A DNA stretch of 64,000 nucleotides from Clostridium nigeriense. GTDB lineage: Bacteria; Bacillota; Clostridia; Clostridiales; Clostridiaceae. Within the stretch, counting starts at the first letter, position 1; each line of letters starts with the position of its first letter. Below, piece by piece: positions 1-8,920 of this stretch. Both the position numbers and the translations under genes were made by a program. The notes beneath the pieces were generated by a model, which was not told the DNA's origin, made no database searches, and saw only the letters and a program-made list of their open reading frames with translations. The DNA is taken from NCBI RefSeq assembly GCF_900086595.1, contig NZ_LT575472.1:32608-96607 (forward strand). The letters run 5' to 3'.

Positions 1-199
<199 letters not shown>

Positions 200-640
200 A
201 AGTTTAATCTGTTGCTCAAATTACTTTGAGTCTTAATTTTAAGACTTAAAAGAATTGCTGGTTTATTTTACTTAACTTATATTCTGTTCAATTTTCAAAG
301 ACCATTTTCTTCTGTACTTGGTGACTCCCTTTCGGTGTTCCCCCGAGCACATGACATATAATATCATGATAATTATTCATGATTTTTACTAAATATAATT
401 ATTTAAACAAATTATTTTTGTATTACTTTTATTTTCTCCTTTTTTCTTAATAATACTATTATTGATACACCTGGTTAAGTTAACTTAATTTTTATTATTT
501 ATTCTTTATAAAACTGGCTAATTAATATGAGATCAATAGGTTTTCCATTAGACAATAGTAGCTTTTTATCTATAAATTCTTGTCATCATCTCTTATATTT
601 ACAATTTATATTAACTCTTTTAACAAATAAATTTAATAAT
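200..640. other. rRNA operon leader and promoter region
   Basis: No gene. On the minus strand this is the region upstream of 16S. It contains the AT-rich leader, a TTTGAAAATTGAACAG-like stretch near 285-300 that is common in Firmicute rrn leaders, and a GC-rich hairpin-forming segment near 325-350. The rrn promoters presumably lie between about 355 and 600, but I could not settle on one -35/-10 pair. Confidence 0.6.
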
Positions 641-670
641 AAAAAGATGAAGGTTTTAAAACCTTCATCT
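641..670 (-). terminator. intrinsic terminator after PTS IICB
   Basis: A perfect palindrome AGATGAAGG/CCTTCATCT at 645-670 is followed on the minus strand by a T run. It sits just downstream of the stop of the PTS permease gene. Confidence 0.85.
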
Positions 671-685
671 AAATATTTTCACTTA

Positions 686-2125
686 TTACTTCTTTAAATT
701 AACTTTTATAGCATCAGCAACGAATTGTACATTTGTTCCAACTATAACTTGAATGCTACCTTTTCCCGGTCTTATAACTCCTCTAGCTCCTAAAGCTGTT
801 AATTTCTTATCTACTATAATAGAGTTATCTTTAACATTAAGTCTTAATCTTGTAACACAGTTATCTACTGTTAATATATTTTCTTTTCCACCTAAAGCTT
901 CAATATAAGCTTTTGCTAATTGATCCATATCTCCAGTTATTGCTATATTTTCTGTAAATTCATCGTCATCATCTTCTCTACCTGGAGTTTTTAAGTTGAA
1001 CTTAGTAATTATAATTCTAAATACTACATAATATATAGCTGCAACTACTAAACCTATTCCTATTATCCATAATGGATTTTCAGCCATTGGTGCTTTAAAG
1101 CTTAAAATCCAATCAACAAATCCAGCACTGAAGTTAAATCCAGCTCTTACTGGTAGTAATGCACAAACAGCTAAGGATATACCTGTTAAAACAGCATGTG
1201 CTACATATAATCCTGGTGCTAAGAACATGAATGCAAATTCTAATGGTTCTGTAACTCCTGTGAAGAATGAAGATAATGCAGCTGCTAATAATAATCCATA
1301 TACAGCCTTTTTCTTATTATCTTTTGCAGTGTGGTACATAGCTAAAGCTCCTGCTGGTAAACCAAACATCATAACTGGGAAGAATCCTGTCATGTACATA
1401 CCTGTTTGTCCTTGTACTCCTGTACCACCCCAGAAGTTAGCTATATCATTAATTCCTGCAACATCAAACCAGAATACTGAGTTAAGTGCATGGTGTAATC
1501 CTGTTGGTATTAATAATCTATTAAAGAATCCATAAATACCTGCTCCAACTGCATCTGTTGCGATAATTGCTTTACCAAATGATACTAGAGCTCCGTAAAC
1601 TATTGGCCATACAAAGAATAATACTAATGCTGCAACTAATGAAGCTAAAGATGTCATTATAGCAACTGATCTCTTACCACTAAAGAATCCTAATGCGTCT
1701 GGTAATTTTGTTCCCTTAAATCTATTGTAGCAAGATGCTCCAATTAAACCTGAAACTATACCAACGAATTGAGTTTGAATTTTAGTAAATGCTGCTGGAA
1801 CTTCTGCAACATCTATTCCCTTAAACATTGCTACAACTGCTGGACTTAATAAAGTTGTAATCATAAGCCATGAAACTAAACCTGCAAGTCCTGCTGTTCC
1901 ATCATTGTCATCTGACATTCCTACTGCTACACCAATAGCAAATAAAATTGCCATGTTATCTATTAATGCTCCACCAGCCTTTAATAAGAAAGCTGCTGCT
2001 ACACTGTTTGCGCCCCAACCTGTTGGGTCAATCCAATAACCTATTCCCATTAAAATACTTGCAACTGGAAGGGCTGCAACTGGAAGCATCAATGATTTTC
2101 CTAGTCTTTGAAGATACTTCATCAT
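686..2125 (-). CDS. PTS glucose/N-acetylglucosamine-type permease, IICB
   Basis: This membrane permease should import and phosphorylate a hexose or N-acetylhexosamine. The 479 residues show an N-terminal IIC domain with about ten hydrophobic segments, including the family signature GLHHALNSVFW and the GVTEPLEF motif. A C-terminal IIB domain follows, with phosphocysteine C423 in NCVTRLRL. There is no IIA domain; a separate IIA gene lies divergently at 2636. The first of two adjacent ATGs was chosen because AGGAGG lies 10 nt upstream. Expression is predicted to depend on the antiterminator leader at 2191-2265. Substrate cannot be fixed from sequence: glucose is favoured by the GlcT-type leader, GlcNAc by general similarity to NagE. 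Confidence 0.9.
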   Translation of the reverse strand: MMKYLQRLGKSLMLPVAALPVASILMGIGYWIDPTGWGANSVAAAFLLKAGGALIDNMAILFAIGVAVGMSDDNDGTAGLAGLVSWLMITTLLSPAVVAMFKGIDVAEVPAAFTKIQTQFVGIVSGLIGASCYNRFKGTKLPDALGFFSGKRSVAIMTSLASLVAALVLFFVWPIVYGALVSFGKAIIATDAVGAGIYGFFNRLLIPTGLHHALNSVFWFDVAGINDIANFWGGTGVQGQTGMYMTGFFPVMMFGLPAGALAMYHTAKDNKKKAVYGLLLAAALSSFFTGVTEPLEFAFMFLAPGLYVAHAVLTGISLAVCALLPVRAGFNFSAGFVDWILSFKAPMAENPLWIIGIGLVVAAIYYVVFRIIITKFNLKTPGREDDDDEFTENIAITGDMDQLAKAYIEALGGKENILTVDNCVTRLRLNVKDNSIIVDKKLTALGARGVIRPGKGSIQVIVGTNVQFVADAIKVNLKK

Positions 2126-2190
2126 AATAATAATTCCTCCTTAAAATTTTTTATACAAATTTAAGCACTTAAAAATATAATTCCGTAAAA

Positions 2191-2238
2191 TAAAAAAAGG
2201 CCGAAAAGGATATTACTATACTATAAATCCTTTTCGGC
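2191..2238 (-). terminator. leader terminator of the PTS IICB gene
   Basis: The leader RNA can form a long stem GCCGAAAAGGAT / ATCCTTTTCGGC followed by seven T. It lies between promoter and start codon, so it should stop transcription unless the overlapping RAT element is bound by the antiterminator encoded at 3218-4099. Confidence 0.85.
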
Positions 2239-2265
2239 TCATGCTCAACTAATTTGATAACACGC
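2237..2265 (-). promoter_or_regulatory. ribonucleic antiterminator (RAT) element, GlcT type
   Basis: The minus-strand leader reads GGCGTGTTAT, then an AT-rich loop, then GAGCATGAG. It overlaps the 5' arm of the terminator stem. It shares the GTGTTA...GCATGAG framework with the element at 2452-2478 on the plus strand. BglG-family proteins bind such elements and block terminator folding. Confidence 0.75.
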
Positions 2266-2298
2266 CTAAATTTGTACTCATATTTAATTTACAATCAT

Positions 2299-2327
2299 AT
2301 TGTATCATCATATGTTATTGTTTTCAA
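2299..2327 (-). promoter_or_regulatory. sigma-A promoter for PTS IICB
   Basis: TTGAAA (2322-2327) and TACAAT (2299-2304), read on the minus strand, are separated by 17 bp. Transcription would start about 25 nt before the RAT element. Confidence 0.75.
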
Positions 2328-2413
2328 TACCTTTTTTAAAAAATTTTTAAAAAACTTTTATTTAATTACTTCTTAAATATTAGTAATTTTCCATCCTTTT
2401 TTCTATTAATTTA

Positions 2414-2443
2414 TTGACAATTAATAATGAGTATATATATAAT
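2414..2443 (+). promoter_or_regulatory. sigma-A promoter for PTS IIA
   Basis: Consensus TTGACA (2414-2419) and TATAAT (2438-2443) are separated by 18 bp. The start point would fall at about 2450, immediately before the RAT element, so the leader begins with the regulatory RNA. Confidence 0.85.
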
Positions 2444-2451
2444 CATACTAG

Positions 2452-2478
2452 ACGTGTTACTGTTTAATCAGGCATGAG
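2452..2478 (+). promoter_or_regulatory. ribonucleic antiterminator (RAT) element, GlcT type
   Basis: ACGTGTTACTG, a short loop, then CAGGCATGAG forms the imperfect hairpin expected of a GlcT-class RAT. Its 3' half is also the 5' arm of the terminator at 2471-2515, so the two structures are mutually exclusive. Confidence 0.8.
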
Positions 2479-2515
2479 TCCAATTAGCAAAATAGGACTT
2501 ATGCCTTTTGTTTTT
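2471..2515 (+). terminator. leader terminator of the PTS IIA gene
   Basis: GGCATGAGTCC (2471-2481) pairs with GGACTTATGCC (2495-2505), followed by TTTTGTTTTT. It lies about 120 nt before the start codon, as expected for transcription attenuation. Confidence 0.85.
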
Positions 2516-2635
2516 AATCAGCATACGCATTTATGTATTTATTACACTATTTTAATAAATACTATATATATAATTAGTATACCGATAAAATTTTTAGTAG
2601 AAAGGATGTGGATTCCTGATTGTTCAGGAAATACT

Positions 2636-3163
2636 ATGTTTAAGTTTTTTAAAAATTTATTTAACTCAGAATCAAAAAACGAAGAAGCTGTAAATACAGT
2701 TACTAATGCTAATGCACTTGTTGCTCCTATTTCAGGTAAAGCAATGCCTTTATCAGAAGTACCTGATCCAGTTTTTGCTGAAAAGTTAGCAGGAGATGGA
2801 ATGGCTATATTAGCTGAGGGAGATACTGTTGTTGCTCCAGCTGATGGAGAAGTTACTCTAATCTTTAAAACAAAGCACGCAGTTGCTATGACTCTAGATA
2901 ATGGATTAGAATTACTTATTCACATCGGTCTAGAAACTGTTTCTCTTGAAGGAGAAGGTTTTGAACAATTAGTTGAACAAGGAACAAGAGTAAAAGCTGG
3001 TACTCCTTTAATAAAAATAGACAGAAATGTTATATTAAATAAAGGATTATCACTAGCAACTCCAGTTTTAATAACTAATGTTGATGCTGCTAAATCTATA
3101 ACTCCAGTTGAAAGTGGAGATGTTGTTGCTGGAAAAACTGTTGTAGTTAATTTTGAAGTTTAA
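2636..3163 (+). CDS. PTS glucose-type IIA component (Crr-like)
   Basis: A soluble phosphocarrier of 175 residues that passes phosphate from HPr to a IIB domain. After a short charged leader, the IIA fold spans about residues 28-170. It carries the two characteristic histidines, H81 (KTKHAV) and H96 (LLIHIGLETV); by family knowledge the second is phosphorylated and the first assists. The ATG at 2636 was chosen because it has an AGGAA site 5 nt upstream and starts where IIA proteins start; a longer in-frame opening from 2474 would begin inside the leader terminator. It is the only IIA gene in the window and could serve both IICB permeases (686-2125 and 55512-57002). Confidence 0.92.
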   Translation: MFKFFKNLFNSESKNEEAVNTVTNANALVAPISGKAMPLSEVPDPVFAEKLAGDGMAILAEGDTVVAPADGEVTLIFKTKHAVAMTLDNGLELLIHIGLETVSLEGEGFEQLVEQGTRVKAGTPLIKIDRNVILNKGLSLATPVLITNVDAAKSITPVESGDVVAGKTVVVNFEV

Positions 3164-3179
3164 TAATATTACTTAACTC

Positions 3180-3212
3180 AAAAAACAGCCATATTATGGC
3201 TGTTTTTTTATT
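3180..3212. terminator. bidirectional terminator between convergent genes
   Basis: AACAGCCATA/TATGGCTGTT stem flanked by an A run on the left and a T run on the right. It serves the IIA gene on the plus strand and the antiterminator gene on the minus strand. Confidence 0.88.
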
Positions 3213-3217
3213 CCTCA

Positions 3218-4099
3218 TTATTTTCCAATAGATACTCTAAATCTTTCTATATGCATTGCTAAGTAAGCAACTTCATCTTCAGATATTTTATCTATATCCA
3301 ATACCTTACATATTATCTTTTTGCTTTCTTCTGCAATTTTATATGATATTTTATATTTAGCTTTTATAATATCTACTAAATCATTTTTTATAGGCTTATT
3401 AGTAATAATTCTTTCTATTGCAAATCGAATATGAGTTAAAAATCTTGCATAGTCTAAGGATTTTCTATCTATTTGAATCTTTAGCCTATCTTCCACATGT
3501 TCTATTATAGAATTACTTAGAAAACTATACTTGATAGTATTTGATAATTTCCCGTTATTTCTAGCAGAGTGAATATGAAGAGCTATAAATCCTTTTTCAC
3601 CTTCCGGAACATCAACATTAAGTTCTTCCTTTATTCTATTAGCTAACCTACTTGCCATACTAAATTCTCTTCCATAAAGAGTTTCTATTTCTACTAAGAA
3701 AGGATTCTGAATTTCTTCCTTATCTTCTAACCTTCTTATTGCATAGAATAAGTGATCAATTAAGCCTACATGAATATTCTCATTTAACTCTTCTCCTAAT
3801 TCATCTGTAATCTCTGCTATTACTTCCTCTACCAATGCGATTAATTTTGTATCTACTCTATTTAATATTTCATCAAAATTTCTTTGATTATCTTTATCTT
3901 CAATTACAAATACCTTTTCTACTATAGTTCCCTTTTCTACAATATCACCTGGTTTTTTCCCAAATCCTATTCCCTTTTGAAATAAAATTCTTTCTTTTCC
4001 ACTTTCTCTTACAAGCAATATGTTATTATTAAAAGATTTAACCACTTTTGCATTATTATTTAATATTATCTTCTCCACAACATTCCCTACCTTTTTCAA
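3218..4099 (-). CDS. glcT: BglG/GlcT-family transcription antiterminator
   Basis: An RNA-binding antiterminator of 293 residues. The N-terminal co-antiterminator (RNA-binding) domain covers about residues 1-60. PRD1 follows at about 75-175 and PRD2 at about 185-290. All four expected PRD histidines are visible: H116 (LIDHLFYAI), H175 (IALHIHSA), H223 (FLTHIRFA) and H283 (AMHIERF). In the family these are phosphorylated by PTS proteins to report sugar supply. The targets are almost certainly the two matching RAT leaders at 2237-2265 and 2452-2478. The gene starts 11 nt after the double-GNAT gene and is probably cotranscribed with it. The symbol rests on the GlcT-like RAT sequences; a broader LicT/SacT role is possible. 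Confidence 0.88.
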   Translation of the reverse strand: MKKVGNVVEKIILNNNAKVVKSFNNNILLVRESGKERILFQKGIGFGKKPGDIVEKGTIVEKVFVIEDKDNQRNFDEILNRVDTKLIALVEEVIAEITDELGEELNENIHVGLIDHLFYAIRRLEDKEEIQNPFLVEIETLYGREFSMASRLANRIKEELNVDVPEGEKGFIALHIHSARNNGKLSNTIKYSFLSNSIIEHVEDRLKIQIDRKSLDYARFLTHIRFAIERIITNKPIKNDLVDIIKAKYKISYKIAEESKKIICKVLDIDKISEDEVAYLAMHIERFRVSIGK

Positions 4100-4110
4100 T
4101 AATAATATTA

Positions 4111-5049
4111 TTAGCTCCTTTCTAATATCCTATAAAACGTAACATGATCTCGCCAAGCCCCATTTATATATAAATATTTTTCATTTAAACCAAGCTCTTT
4201 AAACCCACACTTTAGGAGAACTGACCTAGATCTAATGTTATCAGTTAAAACTGAAGCCTCTAATCTATGAAGTTCCAGCTCATCTTCTGCATATCTTAAT
4301 ACTAAATTTAAAGATTCCTGCATATATCCCTTACCTTGATAATCTTTGTCCATAGAATATCCAACAATCCCACTTTTGAAAACACCATAAACTATATTTG
4401 ATATTTTTACCTTTCCAATTAGCTTATCATTCTTATAAATACCTAAATCAACACCTGTACCATTCATAAGATTTTTATAACTTTCAAGAAGTAAATCTCT
4501 TTGAGTTTCATAAGTATAAAAGCTAGCATCTCTTGTAGGTTCATAATTACTTAAATGATCTTTATTTCTATTATAATAATCTAATAATTCCTCTGTACAA
4601 TCTGGTGTAAAACTTTTTAACACTACATTGTTGCCCTTTAATTTTACAATATAATTTCTTTGTTTACTGTTAAATTCACTTCTGTTAATTCCAAAACTTA
4701 ATTCATCTAAATAGACTCCATTTAATAAAATATTCTCAGTAAATATCCCTTCTAGTGTAAAACCTAAATCTAAAAATACCTTGTAATTAATATTTTCATC
4801 TACTAATATATTAGCTTTATATATAGTGTTGTCTTTAAATATTGCCTTTAATATGCTTATTACCGTTTCTCTTAATAACCTTTGTTTATTGTCTTTAAAA
4901 AATTTCAGTTTAAGATTACACTTCTTATTATCCTTGTCTAATTCAACTATAGTAAACCTTCCTATAAAGATATTATCTTTATCCTTAATTATATAGTCAT
5001 TAAGACTTCCCTTAACAAGCTCTATAGTTACTTCTCTGATTTCATTCAT
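4111..5049 (-). CDS. tandem GNAT acetyltransferase, RimJ/RimL-like C-terminal half
   Basis: A predicted cytoplasmic acetyl-CoA-dependent N-acetyltransferase of 312 residues. The C-terminal half (about 130-312) is a clear RimJ/RimL-type GNAT domain: LKSFTPDCTEELLDYY opening, acetyl-CoA loop DYQGKGYMQE, then ASVLTDNIRSRSVLLKCGF. The N-terminal half looks like a degraded second GNAT copy, with NYKVFLDLGFTLEG resembling the end of such a domain but no clear acetyl-CoA loop. Substrate is unknown. It lies 11 nt upstream of glcT in the same direction, so the antiterminator is probably expressed from the promoter of this gene. Start ATG has AGGAG upstream. Confidence 0.75.
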   Translation of the reverse strand: MNEIREVTIELVKGSLNDYIIKDKDNIFIGRFTIVELDKDNKKCNLKLKFFKDNKQRLLRETVISILKAIFKDNTIYKANILVDENINYKVFLDLGFTLEGIFTENILLNGVYLDELSFGINRSEFNSKQRNYIVKLKGNNVVLKSFTPDCTEELLDYYNRNKDHLSNYEPTRDASFYTYETQRDLLLESYKNLMNGTGVDLGIYKNDKLIGKVKISNIVYGVFKSGIVGYSMDKDYQGKGYMQESLNLVLRYAEDELELHRLEASVLTDNIRSRSVLLKCGFKELGLNEKYLYINGAWRDHVTFYRILERS

Positions 5050-5222
5050 AATATAATCTCCTAAGTTGAATATGTTTACTATTATCTATATTATAACGAT
5101 AAAACCTGTATTTACACAATATCTTATATTCTACTAATTAATTAAATGTAAGCCCTTGTAGTTTTCATTAATTTATAAAACACCTCATATATTTTAGTGT
5201 TATCAATAATTTAGGAGATTCA

Positions 5223-5879
5223 ATGGTTATTTTAAAGTTCTTAAAAAGAGGTAAAAAAATCAAAAAATTCATTAAGATTTCATGTATAATTTTACTATTT
5301 TTAATTATTATATTTATAATAAAATTAAATTTGTATGATATTTTTAAAGATTATTCAAATATTAATAATATAAATATAATTTCTGAGGATAATTTGATTA
5401 ATGAAATAAAAAATACAAATAAAATAATTCCCTTAGAGGTGGAGCTTTCAAAATCAATTACTATAGATAAAAGTTTAGGAAATCTTGAAATTTTTGAAAA
5501 ATATAAAAGAATAAAATTCTTTGCAAACTGTTCTTATTATATAGACTTATCTAAATTTACTGATGAAGATATTCAAATGGATGAAAAAAATACTACTTTA
5601 AATATTACTATACCTGAACCTAAAATCTTTAATATAAATATACTCAGAGAAAAAACCATTTATGAGGATACTTCTAACGGACTATTAAGATTTGGAGACA
5701 TAAAGCTTACCTCAGAAGAATTTGATTTAATTCAAGATGAGGTGTACAAAAGCTTTGAAGAAACTCTTCAAGATAAAGATATATACAATAAAGCCTTATA
5801 CAACTCTAAAATATCACTTACAAACTTATTAAATAAATTTATAAGTGATGAAATTAAAGTTAATATATCTTTTAAATAA
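5223..5879 (+). CDS. membrane-anchored DUF4230-like protein
   Basis: A 218-residue protein with a basic N-terminus, one strongly hydrophobic segment at about residues 18-37 and an extracytoplasmic remainder. The pattern of a short anchor followed by a beta-rich domain with the phrase FFANCSYYIDLS resembles DUF4230 proteins; function is unknown. Start ATG has TTAGGAG 5 nt upstream. It stands alone between the double-GNAT gene (divergent) and msrA. Its codon use matches neighbours. Family assignment is from memory and moderate. Confidence 0.6.
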   Translation: MVILKFLKRGKKIKKFIKISCIILLFLIIIFIIKLNLYDIFKDYSNINNINIISEDNLINEIKNTNKIIPLEVELSKSITIDKSLGNLEIFEKYKRIKFFANCSYYIDLSKFTDEDIQMDEKNTTLNITIPEPKIFNINILREKTIYEDTSNGLLRFGDIKLTSEEFDLIQDEVYKSFEETLQDKDIYNKALYNSKISLTNLLNKFISDEIKVNISFK

Positions 5880-6008
5880 ATATGGTTAATATTCATTTTA
5901 GATGTATAATATTAAGTAAATATTTAATCATATATAATTGTAATGAATACTCTAAATTATAATTATGTATATTATTAATTGAAACATATATATAGGAGAG
6001 TGATAAAA

Positions 6009-6479
6009 ATGAAAAAAATTGTTTTAGCAGGTGGATGTTTTTGGGGAGTTGAAGAATTTCTCTCTAGAATAAATGGTGTTACTTATACAGAAGTTGGTTA
6101 TGCTAATGGAAGGACTGAAAATCCAACATATGAAGATGTATGTTACAAAAATACTTATTTTGCTGAAGCTTGCTTAGTTGAATATAACGATAAAATTCTA
6201 AACTTAAAAGATTTATTAAAAGAATATTGGTCTATAATAGATCCTACCACTTTAAATAGACAAGGTCCTGATTTAGGAAGTCAATATAGAACAGGTATAT
6301 ATTATTTAGACTCTTCTGATTTAGAAATAATATTAAATAGTAAGGAAGAAATACAAAAGAAATATGATAAGAAGATAGTTACTGAGGTTGTCCCTTTAAA
6401 TAACTACTACAAAGCTGAGGAATATCATCAAAAATATTTAAAGAAAAATCCTGGTGGATATTGTCATATAAAATTATAA
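6009..6479 (+). CDS. msrA: peptide methionine-(S)-S-oxide reductase MsrA
   Basis: This cytoplasmic enzyme reduces the S-epimer of methionine sulfoxide in proteins, repairing oxidative damage. The catalytic motif GGCFWGVEE begins at residue 8 (catalytic C10), and the conserved [10 protein letters not shown] and [15 protein letters not shown] segments follow. Length, 156 residues, is normal for a single-domain MsrA without a fused MsrB. The start at 6009 has AGGAG 10 nt upstream; an in-frame ATG at 5979 has no ribosome site. It is a single-gene unit closed by the hairpins at 6482-6539. Confidence 0.95.
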   Translation: MKKIVLAGGCFWGVEEFLSRINGVTYTEVGYANGRTENPTYEDVCYKNTYFAEACLVEYNDKILNLKDLLKEYWSIIDPTTLNRQGPDLGSQYRTGIYYLDSSDLEIILNSKEEIQKKYDKKIVTEVVPLNNYYKAEEYHQKYLKKNPGGYCHIKL

Positions 6480-6481
6480 TA

Positions 6482-6539
6482 GGGGCTGTGGAAGACAGCC
6501 CCTTAATGAAAAAAGTATAATCTAAAATTATACTTTTTT
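6482..6539 (+). terminator. tandem hairpins after msrA
   Basis: First stem GGGGCTGT/ACAGCCCC (6482-6502), then a second stem of AAAAAAGTATAAT with ATTATACTTTTTT (6509-6539). The second has a T run on both strands and could also end the minus-strand galacto-N-biose operon. Confidence 0.75.
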
Positions 6540-6574
6540 CTATTACTCATTTTTAACTATGCCATAGCACTATC

Positions 6575-6742
6575 TTATTTGTTCTTTTTATTGTATAAAA
6601 ATAGCTGTGTAAGAAGTCCAGTTAATCCAACTAACATTATAGATAATCCAGGTATTCCTATATTTCTTTGCCCTATAATAATCATTGATAAGAATACTAC
6701 AAATGCAATTATATTAATAATTATTTTTGTCATATTATTCAT
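6575..6742 (-). CDS. small membrane protein (DUF6903-like) linked to GH112
   Basis: A 55-residue reading frame starting 3 nt after the stop of the GH112 phosphorylase gene. It encodes two hydrophobic segments (about residues 6-20 and 29-49) separated by GQRNIGIPG, and ends in a basic tail YNKKNK. The tight spacing shows translational coupling. I recall short proteins of this shape following GH112 genes in other clostridia (DUF6903), but the function is not known to me. It could support the transporter or anchor the phosphorylase at the membrane; that is inference. Confidence 0.7.
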   Translation of the reverse strand: MNNMTKIIINIIAFVVFLSMIIIGQRNIGIPGLSIMLVGLTGLLTQLFLYNKKNK

Positions 6743-6745
6743 ATA

Positions 6746-8908
6746 CTACATCACCATCCATCTAATTTCACCAGGTTCTAAAGTAACATGAACCATATTA
6801 CCATTACCATCATAGACATTGGTAACTTGCTCTTTGTTTGTATTATTTAAAATAGCATACTTATTAATACTTGGATAAGCATGTACTTCACAGTATAAAT
6901 TATCTGCATACCACTTCTTAAATTCATTTTCCTTATTTGCAGAGTAATACAATGATCTCATTAATAAGCGTGTATTTTGCTCTGAATATGGAAGTCCAGC
7001 TATATAAACGCATCTTCCCTTTCCATAGTCATTACTTGAAAGATTTACTTCACCATTACTATAAGCAATTATTTTTGTTGAAGGCTTTGTAGCATAGATA
7101 TTTCTCATTCCTTCACCAAAATCAAAGTCCTCTACCTTATCTTCCTTAATGAAATGTTTTTCAACTTCATCATGGAAATACTTATCAGTGTGTAGTGTAA
7201 AGCCTAATTCCTTATCTACACCAAAGGCATCTGCTAATTGGAAGAAGTGTCCTCCATTTTCAACTGCTGTTGGTTCACCAATACCAACAAATCCTCCACC
7301 ATTATAAATCCATTCACGTATTGTAGCTACAAACTTAGGATCCTTCCATACATCCCCACCTGAGAATGCTGTATATGCATCTCCAGCGTTTATTATTACA
7401 TCTATATCATTTGGTATCCCATTTTCCTTTATATCATCAAAGCTTATAAAAGTTACATCTACGCTAGCTCCACTTAATGATTCTAGCATTCCATTATATG
7501 AATATATTTGCTTACACCATAAAGCATGTGCAACCATATAAGGATGCCAACTTCTTAGTTTTCCCCAACTATTTAATATAGCTACCTTTAATCCACAGTA
7601 AGGTTCAACATCATGGACAATATCATATATCTCTCTAAATTCATCACAAGTTTTCTCTATATAATCAACAAACTTAGGGAACTTATATGCTAAACTTGGA
7701 TATCCACCATATCCAATACGATCAATTGGTTTTCTCATAATAGCACGTCTTGCGCTTAACCAATTGTCAATTGCTTCAATTGTAGGATCATTTCCCTCAT
7801 AAAAAGTATCTGGGAAAAAGTAAGGTAAAAATCTACCTTCATGATATTTAACACCAGGAATATCAGATATTAAACGAAGAGTAGCTCCCCCTCCAACACT
7901 TCCTACTACAGCATCTAGTCCAATTCCTGGGAAATACTTCCCATAAGGCTCAGTTCCTATCCAATTATCCCCAAGGAACATCATTGCCTCTTTTCCAGCC
8001 TTATGAGTTAACTCAACTAACTCTTTTGCTGTTTGAGAAACAAATCTTTGTTGGAAATCAATATAATCTAGATACTCCTTTGTAGGAACACAGAAGGTTG
8101 AATTATAATAACCATTTTGAACAAATACTTCTGGACGCAATTTATATTTATATTCTTCTTCAAATGCTAATAAAGCTTCAGTAGAAACACTAGCACCATA
8201 TCCACACCAATCAACAAACTTTTCTTTTGCTAAATTATTAAATATTAATGTAAAGTGATAGAAAAATGTTGTAAACCTAACTACATCAGTATCAGGATTA
8301 TCCTTTAACCATTGCTCTAAATATTCAAAAGCAAACTTTCTTGAATTTGGCTTTCTAACATCAAAAGGTATATCATGAGGAACATCTCCCCAATTATTTG
8401 TTATATGATTATACATTTGTGTTGGATCCCATAACACATATGCAAGGAAAGAAACTGTGTATTCATGGAACTCTTCACAATTATTTATTTTAACTATATT
8501 GTTTTCTTTATCATATTCCCAATTTTCAACTGGAACAACCTCATTAGTTGTTCTATCTATAACTTCCCACCATACTTTTGGATCATGATCATAATCAGCT
8601 TTTACTTGCTGATTATAATAGGAAGATAAGAATTTTATTTCTATATTTTTAGTAGTTGCTAATGTGTATTCACTCATCAAATATATTTGCTGACATTCAT
8701 CCATATGCTTTTCAGCAAAATCATTATGACCACGTGCAACAAAATATGTTGTATAAATTTTTGCATCTAATTTCTTTATATCATCACTAAGTTTAGTACC
8801 ATCACTATCGCGAATAGCATCTGCTCCCCAACGGGATAATAATTCTTTAGTTTCTTCAAGAAAATTGCTTTCACTAGGTAATGTAACTCTGCCTCTTGTC
8901 TTTGCCAT
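6746..8908 (-). CDS. GH112 1,3-beta-galactosyl-N-acetylhexosamine phosphorylase
   Basis: This cytoplasmic enzyme cleaves galacto-N-biose (Gal-beta-1,3-GalNAc) and/or lacto-N-biose with phosphate, giving galactose 1-phosphate and the N-acetylhexosamine. The 720-residue protein matches GH112 from end to end: a TIM-barrel-like N-terminal domain, the FLGDNWIGTEPY motif with likely catalytic acid D314, then a glutamine-amidotransferase-like domain (GGGFVGIGEP) and a C-terminal beta domain. No signal peptide. Start ATG has AAGGAGG. It is the enzyme of the minus-strand operon after the binding protein and two permeases, starting 12 nt after the second permease. C. perfringens is known to have a galacto-N-biose-preferring member; preference here is not readable by eye. 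Confidence 0.95.
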   Translation of the reverse strand: MAKTRGRVTLPSESNFLEETKELLSRWGADAIRDSDGTKLSDDIKKLDAKIYTTYFVARGHNDFAEKHMDECQQIYLMSEYTLATTKNIEIKFLSSYYNQQVKADYDHDPKVWWEVIDRTTNEVVPVENWEYDKENNIVKINNCEEFHEYTVSFLAYVLWDPTQMYNHITNNWGDVPHDIPFDVRKPNSRKFAFEYLEQWLKDNPDTDVVRFTTFFYHFTLIFNNLAKEKFVDWCGYGASVSTEALLAFEEEYKYKLRPEVFVQNGYYNSTFCVPTKEYLDYIDFQQRFVSQTAKELVELTHKAGKEAMMFLGDNWIGTEPYGKYFPGIGLDAVVGSVGGGATLRLISDIPGVKYHEGRFLPYFFPDTFYEGNDPTIEAIDNWLSARRAIMRKPIDRIGYGGYPSLAYKFPKFVDYIEKTCDEFREIYDIVHDVEPYCGLKVAILNSWGKLRSWHPYMVAHALWCKQIYSYNGMLESLSGASVDVTFISFDDIKENGIPNDIDVIINAGDAYTAFSGGDVWKDPKFVATIREWIYNGGGFVGIGEPTAVENGGHFFQLADAFGVDKELGFTLHTDKYFHDEVEKHFIKEDKVEDFDFGEGMRNIYATKPSTKIIAYSNGEVNLSSNDYGKGRCVYIAGLPYSEQNTRLLMRSLYYSANKENEFKKWYADNLYCEVHAYPSINKYAILNNTNKEQVTNVYDGNGNMVHVTLEPGEIRWMVM

Positions 8909-8920
8909 AATTAATCCTCC

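Noticed and set aside
2474..2635. Longer N-terminus for the PTS IIA protein
   Set aside because: It would start inside the RAT/terminator leader; IIA homology begins after 2636, where a ribosome site exists.
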